DNA of 64,000 nucleotides from Alphaproteobacteria bacterium (GTDB lineage: Bacteria > Myxococcota_A > UBA796 > GCA-2862545): contig JACKER010000025.1 of NCBI GenBank assembly GCA_020632925.1, forward strand, positions 1-64,000, written 5' to 3'. A program made the position numbers and the translations under genes. Every line of letters starts with the position of its first letter. The stretch's first letter is position 1. Positions 35,399-44,516 of the stretch are shown piece by piece. Under the pieces are notes generated by a model that did not search any database, was not told the DNA's origin, and saw nothing but the letters and a program-made list of their open reading frames with translations.

Positions 35399-36123
35399 AG
35401 AGTTGCGACGCACCCTGGTGGAAGAGCTGACGGAGCGCTGGCGCGGTGGCGCGGGTCCACGAGCTGGAGAGTGCGCTGGACCCCGTGCTGGACGGGGCCG
35501 AAGGGACTCCCGGTGCCGCGTGGGCCCTGGTCCACGACGTGCTGGTCTCGGTGTCGCCGATGATCCCGGACTTCGTCGGCGCGCGGTGGCCCGGAGCGTG
35601 GGGGAGGCGCGCTGGCCCTCGGCCATCGCCACGGACGACGGCGAGATCGCCGTCCAGGTCGACGGGCGCACGGTGGGCCGGGTCCCCGCGGATCGGGTGG
35701 ACACCGTGACCGACGACCCGCGGGTGGCGCGTCGCCTGGCGGGCCGGACCGTGGTCCGTACAGTGCACATCGAGGGGAGGCTGGTGAACCTCGTCACCCG
35801 AGGTGGTCACAGCGCGGCGCCGAGCACTGTGAACTCCGCGGAGGACGCGTAGGTGGTGGGCAGGTCGACGGTCTGCTCGCCGGCCAGTCCTGGAGCGTGG
35901 CCGCCACCGCGGTCGCGTTCGATTGGCTGTGGCGGTTCTCCAGCGCCCAGACCTGGCCCTCGAACCGCTGGGTTGGTACTTGCACCTCCGGGATGGCAAA
36001 CGCGAACATCTCCCGTCGGCGTGGTCCGACGTGCCGGGGGACCATCCTGGAACCGAGGGACGCAATACGACTGGCTCCGGACACGTGGCGCGCGACCGAC
36101 GCCTTCTCCAGCGAGACGGACCG
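35399..36123 (+). other. Region of degraded coding sequence
   Basis: Pieces of protein-like sequence occur in two plus-strand frames (VHELESALDPVLDGAEGTPG and AWALVHDVLVSVSPMIPDF near 35450-35570; DDGEIAVQVDGRTVGRVPAD and NLVTR to 35800). They could be one gene with a frameshift near 35590. From about 35850 to 36090 the minus strand has IPEVQVPTQRFEGQVWALEN. No families recognised. Confidence 0.4.
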
Positions 36124-37440
36124 TTGATCCCGGGCTGGCTCCTCGCCGCCGGCTGCCACCGGACCTGCCGGGAGGAGCCCTGCGTGGATGACCTGAAGCC
36201 GGCCGTGTGGGAGGCGCCGGACGACCTCGGCTACGCCGGCTACCCGCTGACCCTGGCCGGCGATCGGCTCCTGGTCTCGGCGCTCGGCGTGCCCGGATCG
36301 TACAGCATCCCGCGCGTCTGGGCCCTCGACCCGGTCACGTTGGAGGTTTCGGGCTCCTGGGTCTTCGTGGATCGCAACGTGTGGGACGCCGGGACGGGTG
36401 TCGCCTCGGCAGAGGTCGGTGGGACCAGGAAGGTCCTCGTCGGGTTCACTGCGTTCCACCTCCCGGACCTGGGCAGCAACGGGGGAGCGTTCCTGTTCGA
36501 CGGTCCTCCCCGGGGCGAGGTCGAGGTGGAGCGCGCGGAGCCCGTCTGGTACCAGTCGACGTCGGCCTACGCATACGCCGGCACGTCGACGCTGTTCGCC
36601 GCGGTCGGTGAGGGTGCGTCACCGCGCGGCGTGGTGGGGGGTGGCGGAAAGGTCTATCCGGGGTCCGACGGCCTGGTGGCGATCCTCGACCCCACCATCG
36701 ACGGGCCATTGGTGGATGTCGATGCGACAACCCTGCTGCGGGGGCCTCCCGGAACCGGGGAGCGGGTCAGCGCTGCGGACGTGGATGCGGACGGTCATCC
36801 GGACCTCGTCGTCACGACGGACGCAGGTGTGGGGTACGTGCTGGGCCCGGTCCTCCCGGGCGAACACGCGCTGAGCGACGTGCTGGACGGCGAGTGGACG
36901 TCGACCGGGGACTCCACGCTGTTTGGTCAGTGGCTGGAGGGCCTGGCAGACGTGACGGGCGACGGGCTGCCGGACCTCGGGTTCGCCGACATCGAGCAGG
37001 AGGTCCGTGGCGCGCCTCGCGCGGGGGCGGCGTGGGTGGTGGCGGGCGGTGACCCGCGCCCCGGGCCAGTGGACGGACTCCCGATCCGGGTGGAGGGGAC
37101 GGAGGTGGGCGAGGGGGTGGCGTACGGGATGACGAGCGGGGACCTGGACGGAGACGGCGAGGCGGACCTGGTGCTGGGCGCGCCTGGGGTCTACCCCGGG
37201 GTTCATCCGGGAAAGGTGGTGGTGTTCCGTGGTCCGGTGGCGGAGGGGACGTACACGACGGGGGACGCGGACGCGGTGCTGTACGGGGAGTCGGACTGGG
37301 ACCTGTTCGGGTTCTCGGTGCTGGCGGCGGATACGACGGGCGACGACCGTGCGGAGCTCTACGTCGGTGCGCCAGGGTCGCCACGCGAGTCGGGCCGCGG
37401 CAGCGTCTACCTGTTGCCCGGCGGCTCGGTGCTCCCGTGA
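36124..37440 (+). CDS. FG-GAP repeat lipoprotein
   Basis: 438 residues if started at TTG 36124, which gives the leader LIPGWLLAAGC with a good lipobox; the frame is open further upstream but without likeness to a leader. FG-GAP type calcium loops occur late: SAADVDADGHPDLVVTTDAG, DVTGDGLPDLGFADI, SGDLDGDGEADLVLGAPG and ADTTGDDRAELYVGAPG. The N-terminal part has two more divergent blades (LLVSALGVPGS). A seven-bladed, surface-anchored propeller is likely. Ligand unknown. Confidence 0.75.
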   Translation: MIPGWLLAAGCHRTCREEPCVDDLKPAVWEAPDDLGYAGYPLTLAGDRLLVSALGVPGSYSIPRVWALDPVTLEVSGSWVFVDRNVWDAGTGVASAEVGGTRKVLVGFTAFHLPDLGSNGGAFLFDGPPRGEVEVERAEPVWYQSTSAYAYAGTSTLFAAVGEGASPRGVVGGGGKVYPGSDGLVAILDPTIDGPLVDVDATTLLRGPPGTGERVSAADVDADGHPDLVVTTDAGVGYVLGPVLPGEHALSDVLDGEWTSTGDSTLFGQWLEGLADVTGDGLPDLGFADIEQEVRGAPRAGAAWVVAGGDPRPGPVDGLPIRVEGTEVGEGVAYGMTSGDLDGDGEADLVLGAPGVYPGVHPGKVVVFRGPVAEGTYTTGDADAVLYGESDWDLFGFSVLAADTTGDDRAELYVGAPGSPRESGRGSVYLLPGGSVLP

Positions 37441-37590
37441 CCTGGTGCTCCTCTCCGCCTCCAGTACAGGGCCGCGTTGGGCCGGGTGCAGTTTCCGACC
37501 CGCAGGAGCGCCGGGAGCGCCGCCAGTCTCGTCGGTGGTGGGTCGCGTTGTAGTGTCGAACGGCTGGGGGATGCCACGACTCCCGACCCC

Positions 37591-37990
37591 ATGCTGGAGG
37601 CGTGGACCGCCGCCGCGCCCGACCCCTCGGCCGCGGGCTCGCTGGTAGGGCGGGTCCCGCCGGAGCTGGGAGACTTCGCAGAGTTCCTCGACGCGTTGGA
37701 GGCGGCCACAGCTCCCATGCCTGATCCGGTCCCGATGGCACGCCTCGCCGCGCGGGTGCCAGCGGACTCGCCGATCGGCCCGTTGAGCCGAACCTGGACC
37801 GCGGACGCGCTGTCCGTCCGGATTCACGAGTCCGATCGTCCCATGGAGGCCTTCGACGCGGTCTGGGACGTGACGGCCTGGGCGGAGTCCCGGGAACATG
37901 CCTGGGTTCGAGTCGTAGAGGCGTCCAGGCGGCGGCAGACGTACGACCTCCCGCTCCTCGTCGAGGCCACCCTGGAAGCGCGGCGCGCCC
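37591..37990 (+). pseudogene. Hypothetical gene fused to an FG-GAP fragment
   Basis: ATG 37591 opens about 130 residues (FAEFLDALEAATAPMPDPVP, DALSVRIHESDRPMEAF, HAWVRVVEASRRRQTYD) of unrecognised, protein-like sequence. At about 37980 it passes into FG-GAP DNA in a different phase (GTCTGCTGGGGACGTGAACG). Its true 3' end is lost. Confidence 0.5.
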
Positions 37991-38626
37991 GGAGCGCCGG
38001 GCTCCGGTGGCGTCTGCTGGGGACGTGAACGGAGATGGGTACGACGACGTGGTGGTGGGCGCGGACAGGTACGACAGCGGCCAGACCGACGAGGGCGCGG
38101 CGTTTCTGTACCTGGGGTCTGCGGCCGGGCTGTCGGCGGTGCCCGCCTGGACAGCGGAGTCGAACCAGGCGTCTGCGTGGTTCGGCACTTCGGTGGCGTC
38201 TGCTGGGGACGTGAACGGAGATGGGTACGACGACGTGGTGGTGGGCGCGTACCAGTACGACAACGGCGAGACCGACGAGGGCGCGGCGTTCCTGTACCTG
38301 GGGTCTGCGGCCGGGCTGTCGGCGGTGCCGGCGTGGACGGCGGAGTCGAACCAGGCGTCCGCGCACTTCGGCTTTTCGGTGGCGACAGCCGGGGACGTGA
38401 ACGGGGATGGGTACGACGACGTGGTGGTGGGCGCGCCCGAGTCCGTTGGAACCGCGTTCCTGTACCTCGGGTCGGCAGCGGGGCTGTCGGCGGTGCCGGC
38501 GTGGACGGAGTCGCCCCAGTGGGGCGCGTACTTCGGCTCTTCGGTGGCGTCCGCGGGGGACGTGAACGGGGATGGGTACGACGACGTGGTGGTGGGCGCG
38601 TCCATGTACGACCAGCAGGGGGGCTG
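37991..38626 (+). pseudogene. FG-GAP repeat fragment (both ends missing)
   Basis: About 3.7 almost identical blades of the type SVASAGDVNGDGYDDVVVGA then AAFLYLGSAAGLSAVPAWT. The DNA repeat unit is about 180 bp (GGGGACGTGAACGG.GATGG). No leader or end is present. It is joined on the left to an unrelated gene and on the right (about 38626) to a minus-strand nucleotidyltransferase. It looks like the core of a propeller gene left by recombination between repeats. Confidence 0.75.
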
Positions 38627-38816
38627 TCTGGACGAACGCCTCGACCCCGACGAGGAAGTCGACGTCCTTCGTCGCGCGAGGGTGTCCGTGCAGGCCGACG
38701 GCCAGCCCGCCGACCAGGGCGTGTGGCACGCCGAGGTCCGACAGCGCGCCGGAGACCCGCAGCGCGTCCTCCAGCACGCGCGGCGCGACGACGCGCTCCA
38801 GCTCCTCCCAGTTCAT
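38627..38816 (-). pseudogene. Nucleotidyltransferase-like protein, N-terminal fragment
   Basis: From ATG 38816 about 63 residues: MNWEELERVVAPRVLEDALR, GVPHALVGGLAVGLHGHP, TKDVDFLVGVE. The GG...H and D.D residues mark a nucleotidyltransferase of the same broad kind as 18747-19301. The C-terminal two thirds are replaced by the FG-GAP fragment. The start overlaps the HigA-like stop (ATGA), so they formed an operon. Confidence 0.7.
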
Positions 38817-39304
38817 CGGTGCCCGCGGCCGTCCGCATCGACGGCGGGTTCGCTGACGAGCGCGCGCGTCCCGTCCTCGTACGTCACCTGCCGATGGCGC
38901 CGTGGCGTCGCGTACACATCCGGCGGGGTCTCCGCAGCGAGCGACGCCGTGCGTGGTCGTTCCAGGGAGGGTGGGGACGGGCGGTTGCGGACCAGCGGCG
39001 TCGCGCCCAGAGGACCGAGCAGGAAGCCGGGTGGGTCGAGGGGGACGATGGTGGTGTCCGCACTCACCTGCGCGAGGTCCCAGGCGGCCTGCAGCGCCAT
39101 CCAGTCGCGCGCGTCCATCCGGAAGAACGCCGCCAACCGCACAGCAGTGTCCGCGGTGATCGCGCGCTTTCCCGCGAGCAGGTCCGACACCCGCGAGCGC
39201 GGCATCCGGCATCCCCGCGCGAGCTCGGCGGCGGAGAGTCCGAGCGGCCCGAGGAAGCGCCGTTGCAGGACTTCGCCAGGGTGGGCTTCGGGGAACGACC
39301 ACAT
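38813..39304 (-). CDS. higA: HigA-like antitoxin (XRE family)
   Basis: 163 residues from ATG 39304, with AGGA upstream. The first 100 residues follow HigA closely: HPGEVLQRRFLGPLGLSAAE, GCRMPRSRVSDLLAGKRAI, TADTAVRLAAFF and ARDWMALQAAWDLAQ. It binds operator DNA and should repress its own operon. There is a longer C-terminal tail than in usual HigA (about 100 residues). No HigB toxin is found upstream; instead a truncated nucleotidyltransferase follows. This may be an atypical toxin-antitoxin pair whose enzyme half is lost. Confidence 0.75.
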   Translation of the reverse strand: MWSFPEAHPGEVLQRRFLGPLGLSAAELARGCRMPRSRVSDLLAGKRAITADTAVRLAAFFRMDARDWMALQAAWDLAQVSADTTIVPLDPPGFLLGPLGATPLVRNRPSPPSLERPRTASLAAETPPDVYATPRRHRQVTYEDGTRALVSEPAVDADGRGHR

Positions 39305-39349
39305 GGTTGTCCTGTATGACGGAACGAGTCGTCCCGCCAAACGAATCCG

Positions 39350-40159
39350 TCAGGCGATCGGGGTGACTCCGAGCCAGAGCTCGATGCGCAGGTCGTCGTC
39401 GCCGATGTCGCCGAGGCGGTAGCGTTCCGCGTGGGGACGCTCGACCACCGAGACCAGGTCGGCGTCCAGCTGGGAGCCCACCCACGACAGGGTCTCCGGC
39501 ACCCGCTCGGCCGGCCCTCGATGGACGTAGACCGCGTACAGGCCTGCCGGGAGGGAGGCGGTGGCGGACGAGGTGGCGAGCGCCGTCTCCACGCCCAGGA
39601 AGTAGCGCATGGGCGCGAGCGACAGGACGCAGCCCGTGGCGATCGCATCGGGCCCGGTCATGGCCTGCAGGTCGACCGCGGCCTGCACGAAGGGGGTCGG
39701 GTCCTCGGGGTCCGGGACGAGCCGCTCGATCCCCCAGAGGGGCACGTCGGCGTGGAGCCAGCGCAGATCCGGGGCCTGGAGCGCGTCCCGGTGGGCCAGG
39801 CTGGCCTGCGTCGCCCCCTCCACCCGCCGATAGGGCCCCGCACCCTGGCGCCGGAACCGCCCCGGGGGCACGCCGAAGCGCCGCGTGAACGCCCGGGTGA
39901 ACGTGGCCTGGCTCTCGTAGCCGCACCGTCGCGCCACCTCGAGCACGTCGGCCGTGTCCAGCATGCGGGTGGCCTCGGTGAGCCGCCGCGCCCGCACGTA
40001 GGCCATCAGCGGCATGCCGTGCACCCGGCGGAACAGCCGGTGCAGCTCGGACACCGAGCCGCCCGCGGCCTGCGCGATGTGCGCCACGTCGAGCTCGTCG
40101 AACAGGCGGCTCTCGATGAACAGCACCGCCCGCTCCACGCGACGCACCCGCGCGCTCAC
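39350..40159 (-). CDS. AraC family regulator with GyrI-like effector domain
   Basis: 269 residues from GTG 40159. The N-terminal ~100 residues carry the two AraC helix-turn-helices (DVAHIAQAAGGSVSELHRLF and LEVARRCGYESQATFTRAF, then FGVPPGRFRR). The C-terminal ~150 residues match GyrI-like small-molecule-binding domains (ALATSSATASLPAGLYAVYV, ELWLGVTPI). Its start overlaps the stop of the Rieske oxygenase gene by 3 bp, so both are co-transcribed; regulation of that oxygenase by an aromatic or similar ligand is inferred. Confidence 0.85.
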   Translation of the reverse strand: MSARVRRVERAVLFIESRLFDELDVAHIAQAAGGSVSELHRLFRRVHGMPLMAYVRARRLTEATRMLDTADVLEVARRCGYESQATFTRAFTRRFGVPPGRFRRQGAGPYRRVEGATQASLAHRDALQAPDLRWLHADVPLWGIERLVPDPEDPTPFVQAAVDLQAMTGPDAIATGCVLSLAPMRYFLGVETALATSSATASLPAGLYAVYVHRGPAERVPETLSWVGSQLDADLVSVVERPHAERYRLGDIGDDDLRIELWLGVTPIA

Positions 40160-41085
40160 CGGCACGCGAGCTCCTGGTGCATCTCGAAGTAGAGCCGAAC
40201 CCCTTCGTCGGCGGGGAGGAGGGTGTAGCGGGAGATGTCCGCTGGATCCGACAGCCGCTGGGACCGCCACACCGGCGCGTCCTGGAGGCGCTGGAGCAGG
40301 CGGTAGTCGAACATCCCGAGGAGCCAGGTGGCGAGGGCACCGAAGCCGGGCACGCGCAGCCAGGTCTGGGTGTAGCGGGCGAACAGCCAGGTGTGGTCGT
40401 CGTCGATGGGGGTGGCGCACACGGTGAAGGTCGCGACGCCACCGAACTCGAGGAGCGCGAAGCACGGCCCACGGATGTGGGTGCGAGCGGTGAGGCGGTC
40501 GCCGAGCGCGCCCTCGGTGATCACGTCGACCCCGTGCCGCTCGGCGTGGAACCGCGTGACCTCGGCCGGCGCCGGGACGGTCCATCGATGCACGAACGGC
40601 ACGTGGTGGTAGTCGGTGAGGTTCTCCATGACCCGCAGGTAGCTCACGTCGAAGGTGTCGGTCAGATCGAGCTGGGCCACCCCGCTCTCGTCGAGCCGCG
40701 CCTGGATGGCGTCGTCCCAGGGGATGGGCGGCAGCTCGTCCGACGCCTTCCCATTCCACAGCCAGACCAGACCCCGCTCCTCGCGGATCGGCAGCAGGTG
40801 TAGATCGAGGCCCGATCGGTCGGCGAGGCCGGGATGGCAGGGCGTGTGGGTGCAGGCCCCGGTCCCGTCGAAGCGGAGCCCGTGGTAGGGGCACTCGAGC
40901 GCGCCCTCCACGAGGCGGCCCCGGCTGAGCGCCGCTCCTCGGTGCGGGCAGGCGTCGTAGGCGCAACGGATCGCCCCCTCCCGGTCGCGCCACAGCACCA
41001 GCGGCTTCCCGAGACGTCGGAGTCCAAAGGGCCTGGACCCGATCTCGAGGGCTCGGGCGATGGCGTACCACTGGTCGCGGATCAT
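40156..41085 (-). CDS. Rieske [2Fe-2S] ring-hydroxylating oxygenase, alpha-subunit type
   Basis: 309 residues from ATG 41085, directly after GGAGGACAG. Rieske cluster ligands are AYDACPHRGAALSRG (CxH) and LECPYHGLRFDG (CxxH). The non-haem iron site is in MENLTDYHHVPFVHR, with the later acid near the C-terminus. The length is that of single-component PaO/VanA-like oxygenases. A separate reductase is not in the window. It is followed in operon by the AraC/GyrI regulator. Substrate unknown. Confidence 0.88.
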   Translation of the reverse strand: MIRDQWYAIARALEIGSRPFGLRRLGKPLVLWRDREGAIRCAYDACPHRGAALSRGRLVEGALECPYHGLRFDGTGACTHTPCHPGLADRSGLDLHLLPIREERGLVWLWNGKASDELPPIPWDDAIQARLDESGVAQLDLTDTFDVSYLRVMENLTDYHHVPFVHRWTVPAPAEVTRFHAERHGVDVITEGALGDRLTARTHIRGPCFALLEFGGVATFTVCATPIDDDHTWLFARYTQTWLRVPGFGALATWLLGMFDYRLLQRLQDAPVWRSQRLSDPADISRYTLLPADEGVRLYFEMHQELACR

Positions 41086-41199
41086 CTGTCCTCCACACCC
41101 TCCCGGTAGGGTGGGAGGACAGACCCGGTTTGGCCGTTCCTGCGCGAACCACTCCCCGGAGCCCGAGCCGTCCTGTAGTCTCGTCGACGGCTTCACGAC

Positions 41200-42777
41200 A
41201 TGGAGGTGCGGTTGGGGCTGGTGGTGACGTCGATGCTGGCCGGCTGCGGCCTCCCGGCCCTGTTCGCATCCGAAGCACCTTCCGACCTCGGTCCGGCGCC
41301 CGACGTAGGGTGGGTCGACGGGGTGCCGCAGGCCAGCTCGGGAGTGCGATGCACCCTCGAGGATGGGCGTGTGAGCGTCGTGGTCGGACTGCCACGGTCC
41401 CACCTCACCGTGAGTGTCGAGGCGCCTGCCACCTCCGCTCGTGTGGCGATCGGACCGACGGCGTCGGTAGCACTGACGTCCAACGGCGAGCGCCGCCGCG
41501 CCGACGCTGGCACCGTGGCCGTTCGAGATCATCGGGTGGTCGTCGAGAACGTGAGGGTTCCGTCGCCCTCGGGTGCGACGGTGCTCGCGCTCGATGTCGC
41601 GTGTCCCGAGCCAGCGACCGACGAGGTGATCGTGGACGGCGTGCCATGGAGCCTCTCTTCGGCGTGGTGCGATCCTGGGCCGTTTCACCTGGTCGGGGAG
41701 GACGGCCAGGGGTCGAAGGTGTCGGTGTTGTTCGGCGTGCTCGCGTCGGGAGACTTCGAGGTGATCGACGGGGAGCCGAACCACTGGTCCCGCCAGGTGT
41801 ACATGACGGCCAGGGATTCGGTGGGGGGATTTCGGACGGCCACTGCCGGCACGGTCACCCTGGACCGTCCCGAAGCCGGCCTGCGTCGTGCGACATGGAA
41901 GGACGTCCCACTGTCGGACGGCACCACGATCACCGGTGAGCTGCGGTGCAGGGAGCGCTTCGGACATCGATGGAGCGGCCCCGTGCCCTCCGTCCCCGAC
42001 GAGCTCGGCTCCCTCGATGCTGGTCGTGGTCGGATCCGCTTCCCAGACGGGATCGTCGACGGGAAGGTGAGCTGCTCGACGGATCAGGGGGCGAGCGAGC
42101 AGCTCCCGTCGTTCCAGGTGTCGTTCGCAGGGGAGCAGGTCGAGGCCACGTTGAGCCTGGCGACCGAGGGCGTCCCTTCGTCGGGCGCGTTCCTCCTGGG
42201 ATGGGCATCCCGGCTCGAGCTGGAACGGTGGGGGAAGCGCTTGGAGGATGCAGGCGGCGTGGCGTCCGTGCATGTGGAGCCCTCCGGGTCCCTGCGGGTC
42301 GACGCCATCGGGATCCCGCTGGCGGACGGCAAGGGCGTGGTGGACTTCGTGGGACGGTGTCCGGAGCCCCGCCGGGAGCACTTGATTGTGTGGGGCCAGG
42401 TCTGTGAGGAGGAGGTCTCGCCGGTCGACTGCGACATCGACCGAGGTGCGTTGACGATGGTGCGCGAGGCGACCTGTCGGGACGACCATCTCAGGACGGA
42501 GATCACGCTCTCCCCGGTCCCCGCAGCAGCGCGATCCGGGCCCTGGGAGGGTGCCATGTCCGTCCGCCACGAGGAGTGGTCGTCCGACGGCTACTCCGCC
42601 ACACGTGGGAGTTGGCGGTCGGCGCCGGGCGAGGGCACTGCCTCGGTGCAGGTCGATGCACACGGCATCGTGACGGTCGACCTGTCGGATGTATGGATGG
42701 TGGAGTCGCACGGCAACACCTTCCCTCTGGCGTCGTCGATCTCCTGTCGGCTGCCCGGCGTGCCCGTCCGGCGATGA
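41200..42777 (+). CDS. Large lipoprotein of unknown function
   Basis: 525 residues from ATG 41200. Leader MEVRLGLVVTSMLAGCGLP with lipobox LAGC. Several cysteines are spaced through the chain (GVRCTLEDG, LDVACPEP, ELRCRERF, KVSCSTDQG, FVGRCPEP, SISCRLPG), suggesting four or more repeated disulphide-bonded beta units, each opening with similar sequence. Divergent from the Rieske gene (114 bp). No family recognised. Confidence 0.75.
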   Translation: MEVRLGLVVTSMLAGCGLPALFASEAPSDLGPAPDVGWVDGVPQASSGVRCTLEDGRVSVVVGLPRSHLTVSVEAPATSARVAIGPTASVALTSNGERRRADAGTVAVRDHRVVVENVRVPSPSGATVLALDVACPEPATDEVIVDGVPWSLSSAWCDPGPFHLVGEDGQGSKVSVLFGVLASGDFEVIDGEPNHWSRQVYMTARDSVGGFRTATAGTVTLDRPEAGLRRATWKDVPLSDGTTITGELRCRERFGHRWSGPVPSVPDELGSLDAGRGRIRFPDGIVDGKVSCSTDQGASEQLPSFQVSFAGEQVEATLSLATEGVPSSGAFLLGWASRLELERWGKRLEDAGGVASVHVEPSGSLRVDAIGIPLADGKGVVDFVGRCPEPRREHLIVWGQVCEEEVSPVDCDIDRGALTMVREATCRDDHLRTEITLSPVPAAARSGPWEGAMSVRHEEWSSDGYSATRGSWRSAPGEGTASVQVDAHGIVTVDLSDVWMVESHGNTFPLASSISCRLPGVPVRR

Positions 42778-42835
42778 TGGGATGTCCAGTCTCCCGAGCT
42801 CCGTCCTTGACCGCCCGTCCGCCCGCCGTGGAGCA

Positions 42836-42880
42836 CCCGCTGGCGACCAGGAGCAGCATCACCAGCATCATCGAACAACA
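42836..42880 (-). other. Short lipoprotein leader next to the end of the preceding gene
   Basis: On the minus strand the sequence reads MMLVMLLLVASGCSTAGG, a lipoprotein leader, beginning at about 42881 and overlapping the end of 42868-43689. Sequence after it is not family-like, so the mature part may be lost. The 22 bp at 42836-42857 are repeated at 46316-46337, where the matching leader reads MMPATLLLVASGR. Confidence 0.4.
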
Positions 42881-43689
42881 GTCATGTCCCCATACTCGTC
42901 GTCCTCGATGAGCTTGACGTCGTAATCCCGACTGAGGAAGGGCGGGATGGCGCCGTAGCGAGCGGCCTGCCAGTCTGGATTCCAGTACACGTATCCGCAT
43001 AGATCGAAGTCCATGATGATTCGGCCTGCCTTCGAGTAGAGCGGTGTCCCGGGCTCCCGATACGGACTCGTGTCCACCAGCGCTCCCTGCTGGTCGAAGA
43101 CCCGGACGGAGTGGACGAAGCACTGCTCGTCCGGGTCGGTCGGGGCGTCGAGGAGCGTGACGTACACCCGCAGCTCGTCGTCGAACGGACCGGGTAGGTC
43201 GACCCGATAGGATCCCCACTGCATGCCCGTGAATTCGTCAATGTGCTCCGGCATCGAGCCGTAGTTGTGCAGGGGGATGGGCGGGATCTCGGGGATGAAG
43301 GTCGTGTGGGCCAGGCCGCTGTGCACTTCGGCGAGGATCGCCGACAACAGCATCTCGAACCGTTCGATCCTGCGAGGGCCCGTGAAGTACGTGGACGGGC
43401 TGTGCAGCGTCAGCTCACCGTCCATGTAGACCCAGCTGTGGTACCCGTCCTCCTGGATCGCGATCCGCTGGTTGCCGGGCTCGGCCCGGATGACCGCACG
43501 ACTCTCCGGATTGTGGCGGCCTATCCGCCAGAAGCGGGGCACTGCGAAGAGACGATCGCTGCTGGCCAGCTTCGTGCGCAGCCGCTGGACCAGCTCGGGG
43601 TCGGAGGCGGGTGCCGTCCTCCCCAGCAGGAGCACCAGCGGCGCGACGACGGCGAGCGGGGAGAGCAGCTTCCAGAACAGGGTCCTCAT
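42868..43689 (-). CDS. Membrane-anchored or secreted protein separated from its native RBS by IS66
   Basis: 273 residues from ATG 43689. N-terminal hydrophobic segment LLSPLAVVAPLVLLLG, then a soluble domain (IAIQEDGYHSWVYMDGEL, YSKAGRIIMDFDLCGYVYW) without a known family. The start codon lies inside the 8-bp target duplication of the IS66 element, so the native upstream DNA (GAGGAG then ATGACG before the ATG) now sits at about 46290. Within IS66, GGAGGG 6-10 bp before the ATG may serve instead. Expression is therefore probably altered. Confidence 0.75.
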   Translation of the reverse strand: MRTLFWKLLSPLAVVAPLVLLLGRTAPASDPELVQRLRTKLASSDRLFAVPRFWRIGRHNPESRAVIRAEPGNQRIAIQEDGYHSWVYMDGELTLHSPSTYFTGPRRIERFEMLLSAILAEVHSGLAHTTFIPEIPPIPLHNYGSMPEHIDEFTGMQWGSYRVDLPGPFDDELRVYVTLLDAPTDPDEQCFVHSVRVFDQQGALVDTSPYREPGTPLYSKAGRIIMDFDLCGYVYWNPDWQAARYGAIPPFLSRDYDVKLIEDDEYGDMTVVR

Positions 43690-43691
43690 CG
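43684..43691 (+). repeat. IS66 target duplication, left
   Basis: CCTCATCG, repeated at 46283-46290 directly beyond the other end of the element. Eight bases is the normal IS66 target duplication. Confidence 0.9.
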
Positions 43692-43766
43692 GTAAGCCCT
43701 CCGCCAAGCGCGGGGGGCGTCGCCTCTGCGCTGGGTGATCTTGCCTCCTGACCCACAGGAGGCTGC

Positions 43767-44090
43767 ATGGATCGACGCAAGGTCCGCGACGGCGACGATG
43801 CGCTCGAGCTGCTCCGCGCGCTGTCGCACTCTGAGCTGTCCCGCAAGGAGTTCTGCCGATTGCACGGCATCGACGGCCGCTCGCTCCGCTGCTGGGAGCT
43901 CAACCTGGGACGGCGCCACGGGCAGGTGGCCTCCGAGGCGCCAGCGCTGCGGCTGCTCGAGGTCACGGTCGCCCGGCCCCGCTCGAGCGCTTCCTATCGA
44001 GTGCACGTCGGGGACCTGGTCGTGGAGGTCGACGACGACTTCGTCGACGACACCCTGGTCCGACTGGTCGCCGTGCTCGCCGCATGCTGA
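43767..44090 (+). CDS. tnpA: IS66 TnpA (Orf1)
   Basis: 107 residues. RALSHSELSRKEFCRLHGID then GRSLRCWELNLGRR is the helix-turn-helix of IS66 TnpA; the C-terminal half (VGDLVVEVDDDFVDDTLVRL) is the usual short beta/helix segment. Its end overlaps tnpB by 7 bp, which suggests translational coupling. IS66 needs TnpA, TnpB and TnpC for efficient transposition. Confidence 0.85.
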   Translation: MDRRKVRDGDDALELLRALSHSELSRKEFCRLHGIDGRSLRCWELNLGRRHGQVASEAPALRLLEVTVARPRSSASYRVHVGDLVVEVDDDFVDDTLVRLVAVLAAC

Positions 44091-44452
44091 CCCTCCCTCC
44101 CACCGTCCGGATCTTCGTTGCCCTCGACCCCGTTGACATGCGCAAGTCCCACCACGCGCTCGCCGGCGTCGTCCAGCAGCTCGGCCTCGACCCCCTCTCC
44201 GGGCACCTCGTGTTCTTCACCAACAAGCGGCGCAACCTCGCGAAGATCTACTTCTTCGACCGCACCGGGCAGGCAATCCTGTTCAAGCGGCTCTCCAGAG
44301 GACGGTACCAGCTGCCCATCGTCCAGGACGGCGCCACCCGCGTCGAGGTCGATCCGGCCCAGCTGACCATGATGCTCGAAGGGATCGATCTCCGCAGTGT
44401 GGTGCGCCGCAAGCGCTACACCCGACCCATCCCGCCGCCGCCTCATCCATGA
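44084..44452 (+). CDS. tnpB: IS66 TnpB (Orf2)
   Basis: 122 residues. VRIFVALDPVDMRKSHHALA, LVFFTNKRRNLAKIYFFDRT and FKRLSRGRYQLP match the TnpB family along its whole length. The first is the conserved DMRK(S/G) start. It overlaps tnpA and precedes tnpC by 64 bp. Confidence 0.95.
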   Translation: MLTLPPTVRIFVALDPVDMRKSHHALAGVVQQLGLDPLSGHLVFFTNKRRNLAKIYFFDRTGQAILFKRLSRGRYQLPIVQDGATRVEVDPAQLTMMLEGIDLRSVVRRKRYTRPIPPPPHP

Positions 44453-44516
44453 CGTTCGTCGATCCTTGTCGATGAGGGACCTTTCGTCGGCCTCCGTCAC
44501 GTGATCTGGTGTCGCC

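Noticed and set aside
37824..40472. 882-residue minus-strand frame linking several regions
   Set aside because: Runs through the HigA-like, AraC and Rieske genes in wrong frames; only the stretch near 38627-38816 is real coding sequence.
40156..42711. Long minus-strand extension upstream of the Rieske gene
   Set aside because: The added N-terminus is antisense to the lipoprotein at 41200-42777; ATG 41085 has a good ribosome site and matches the family start.
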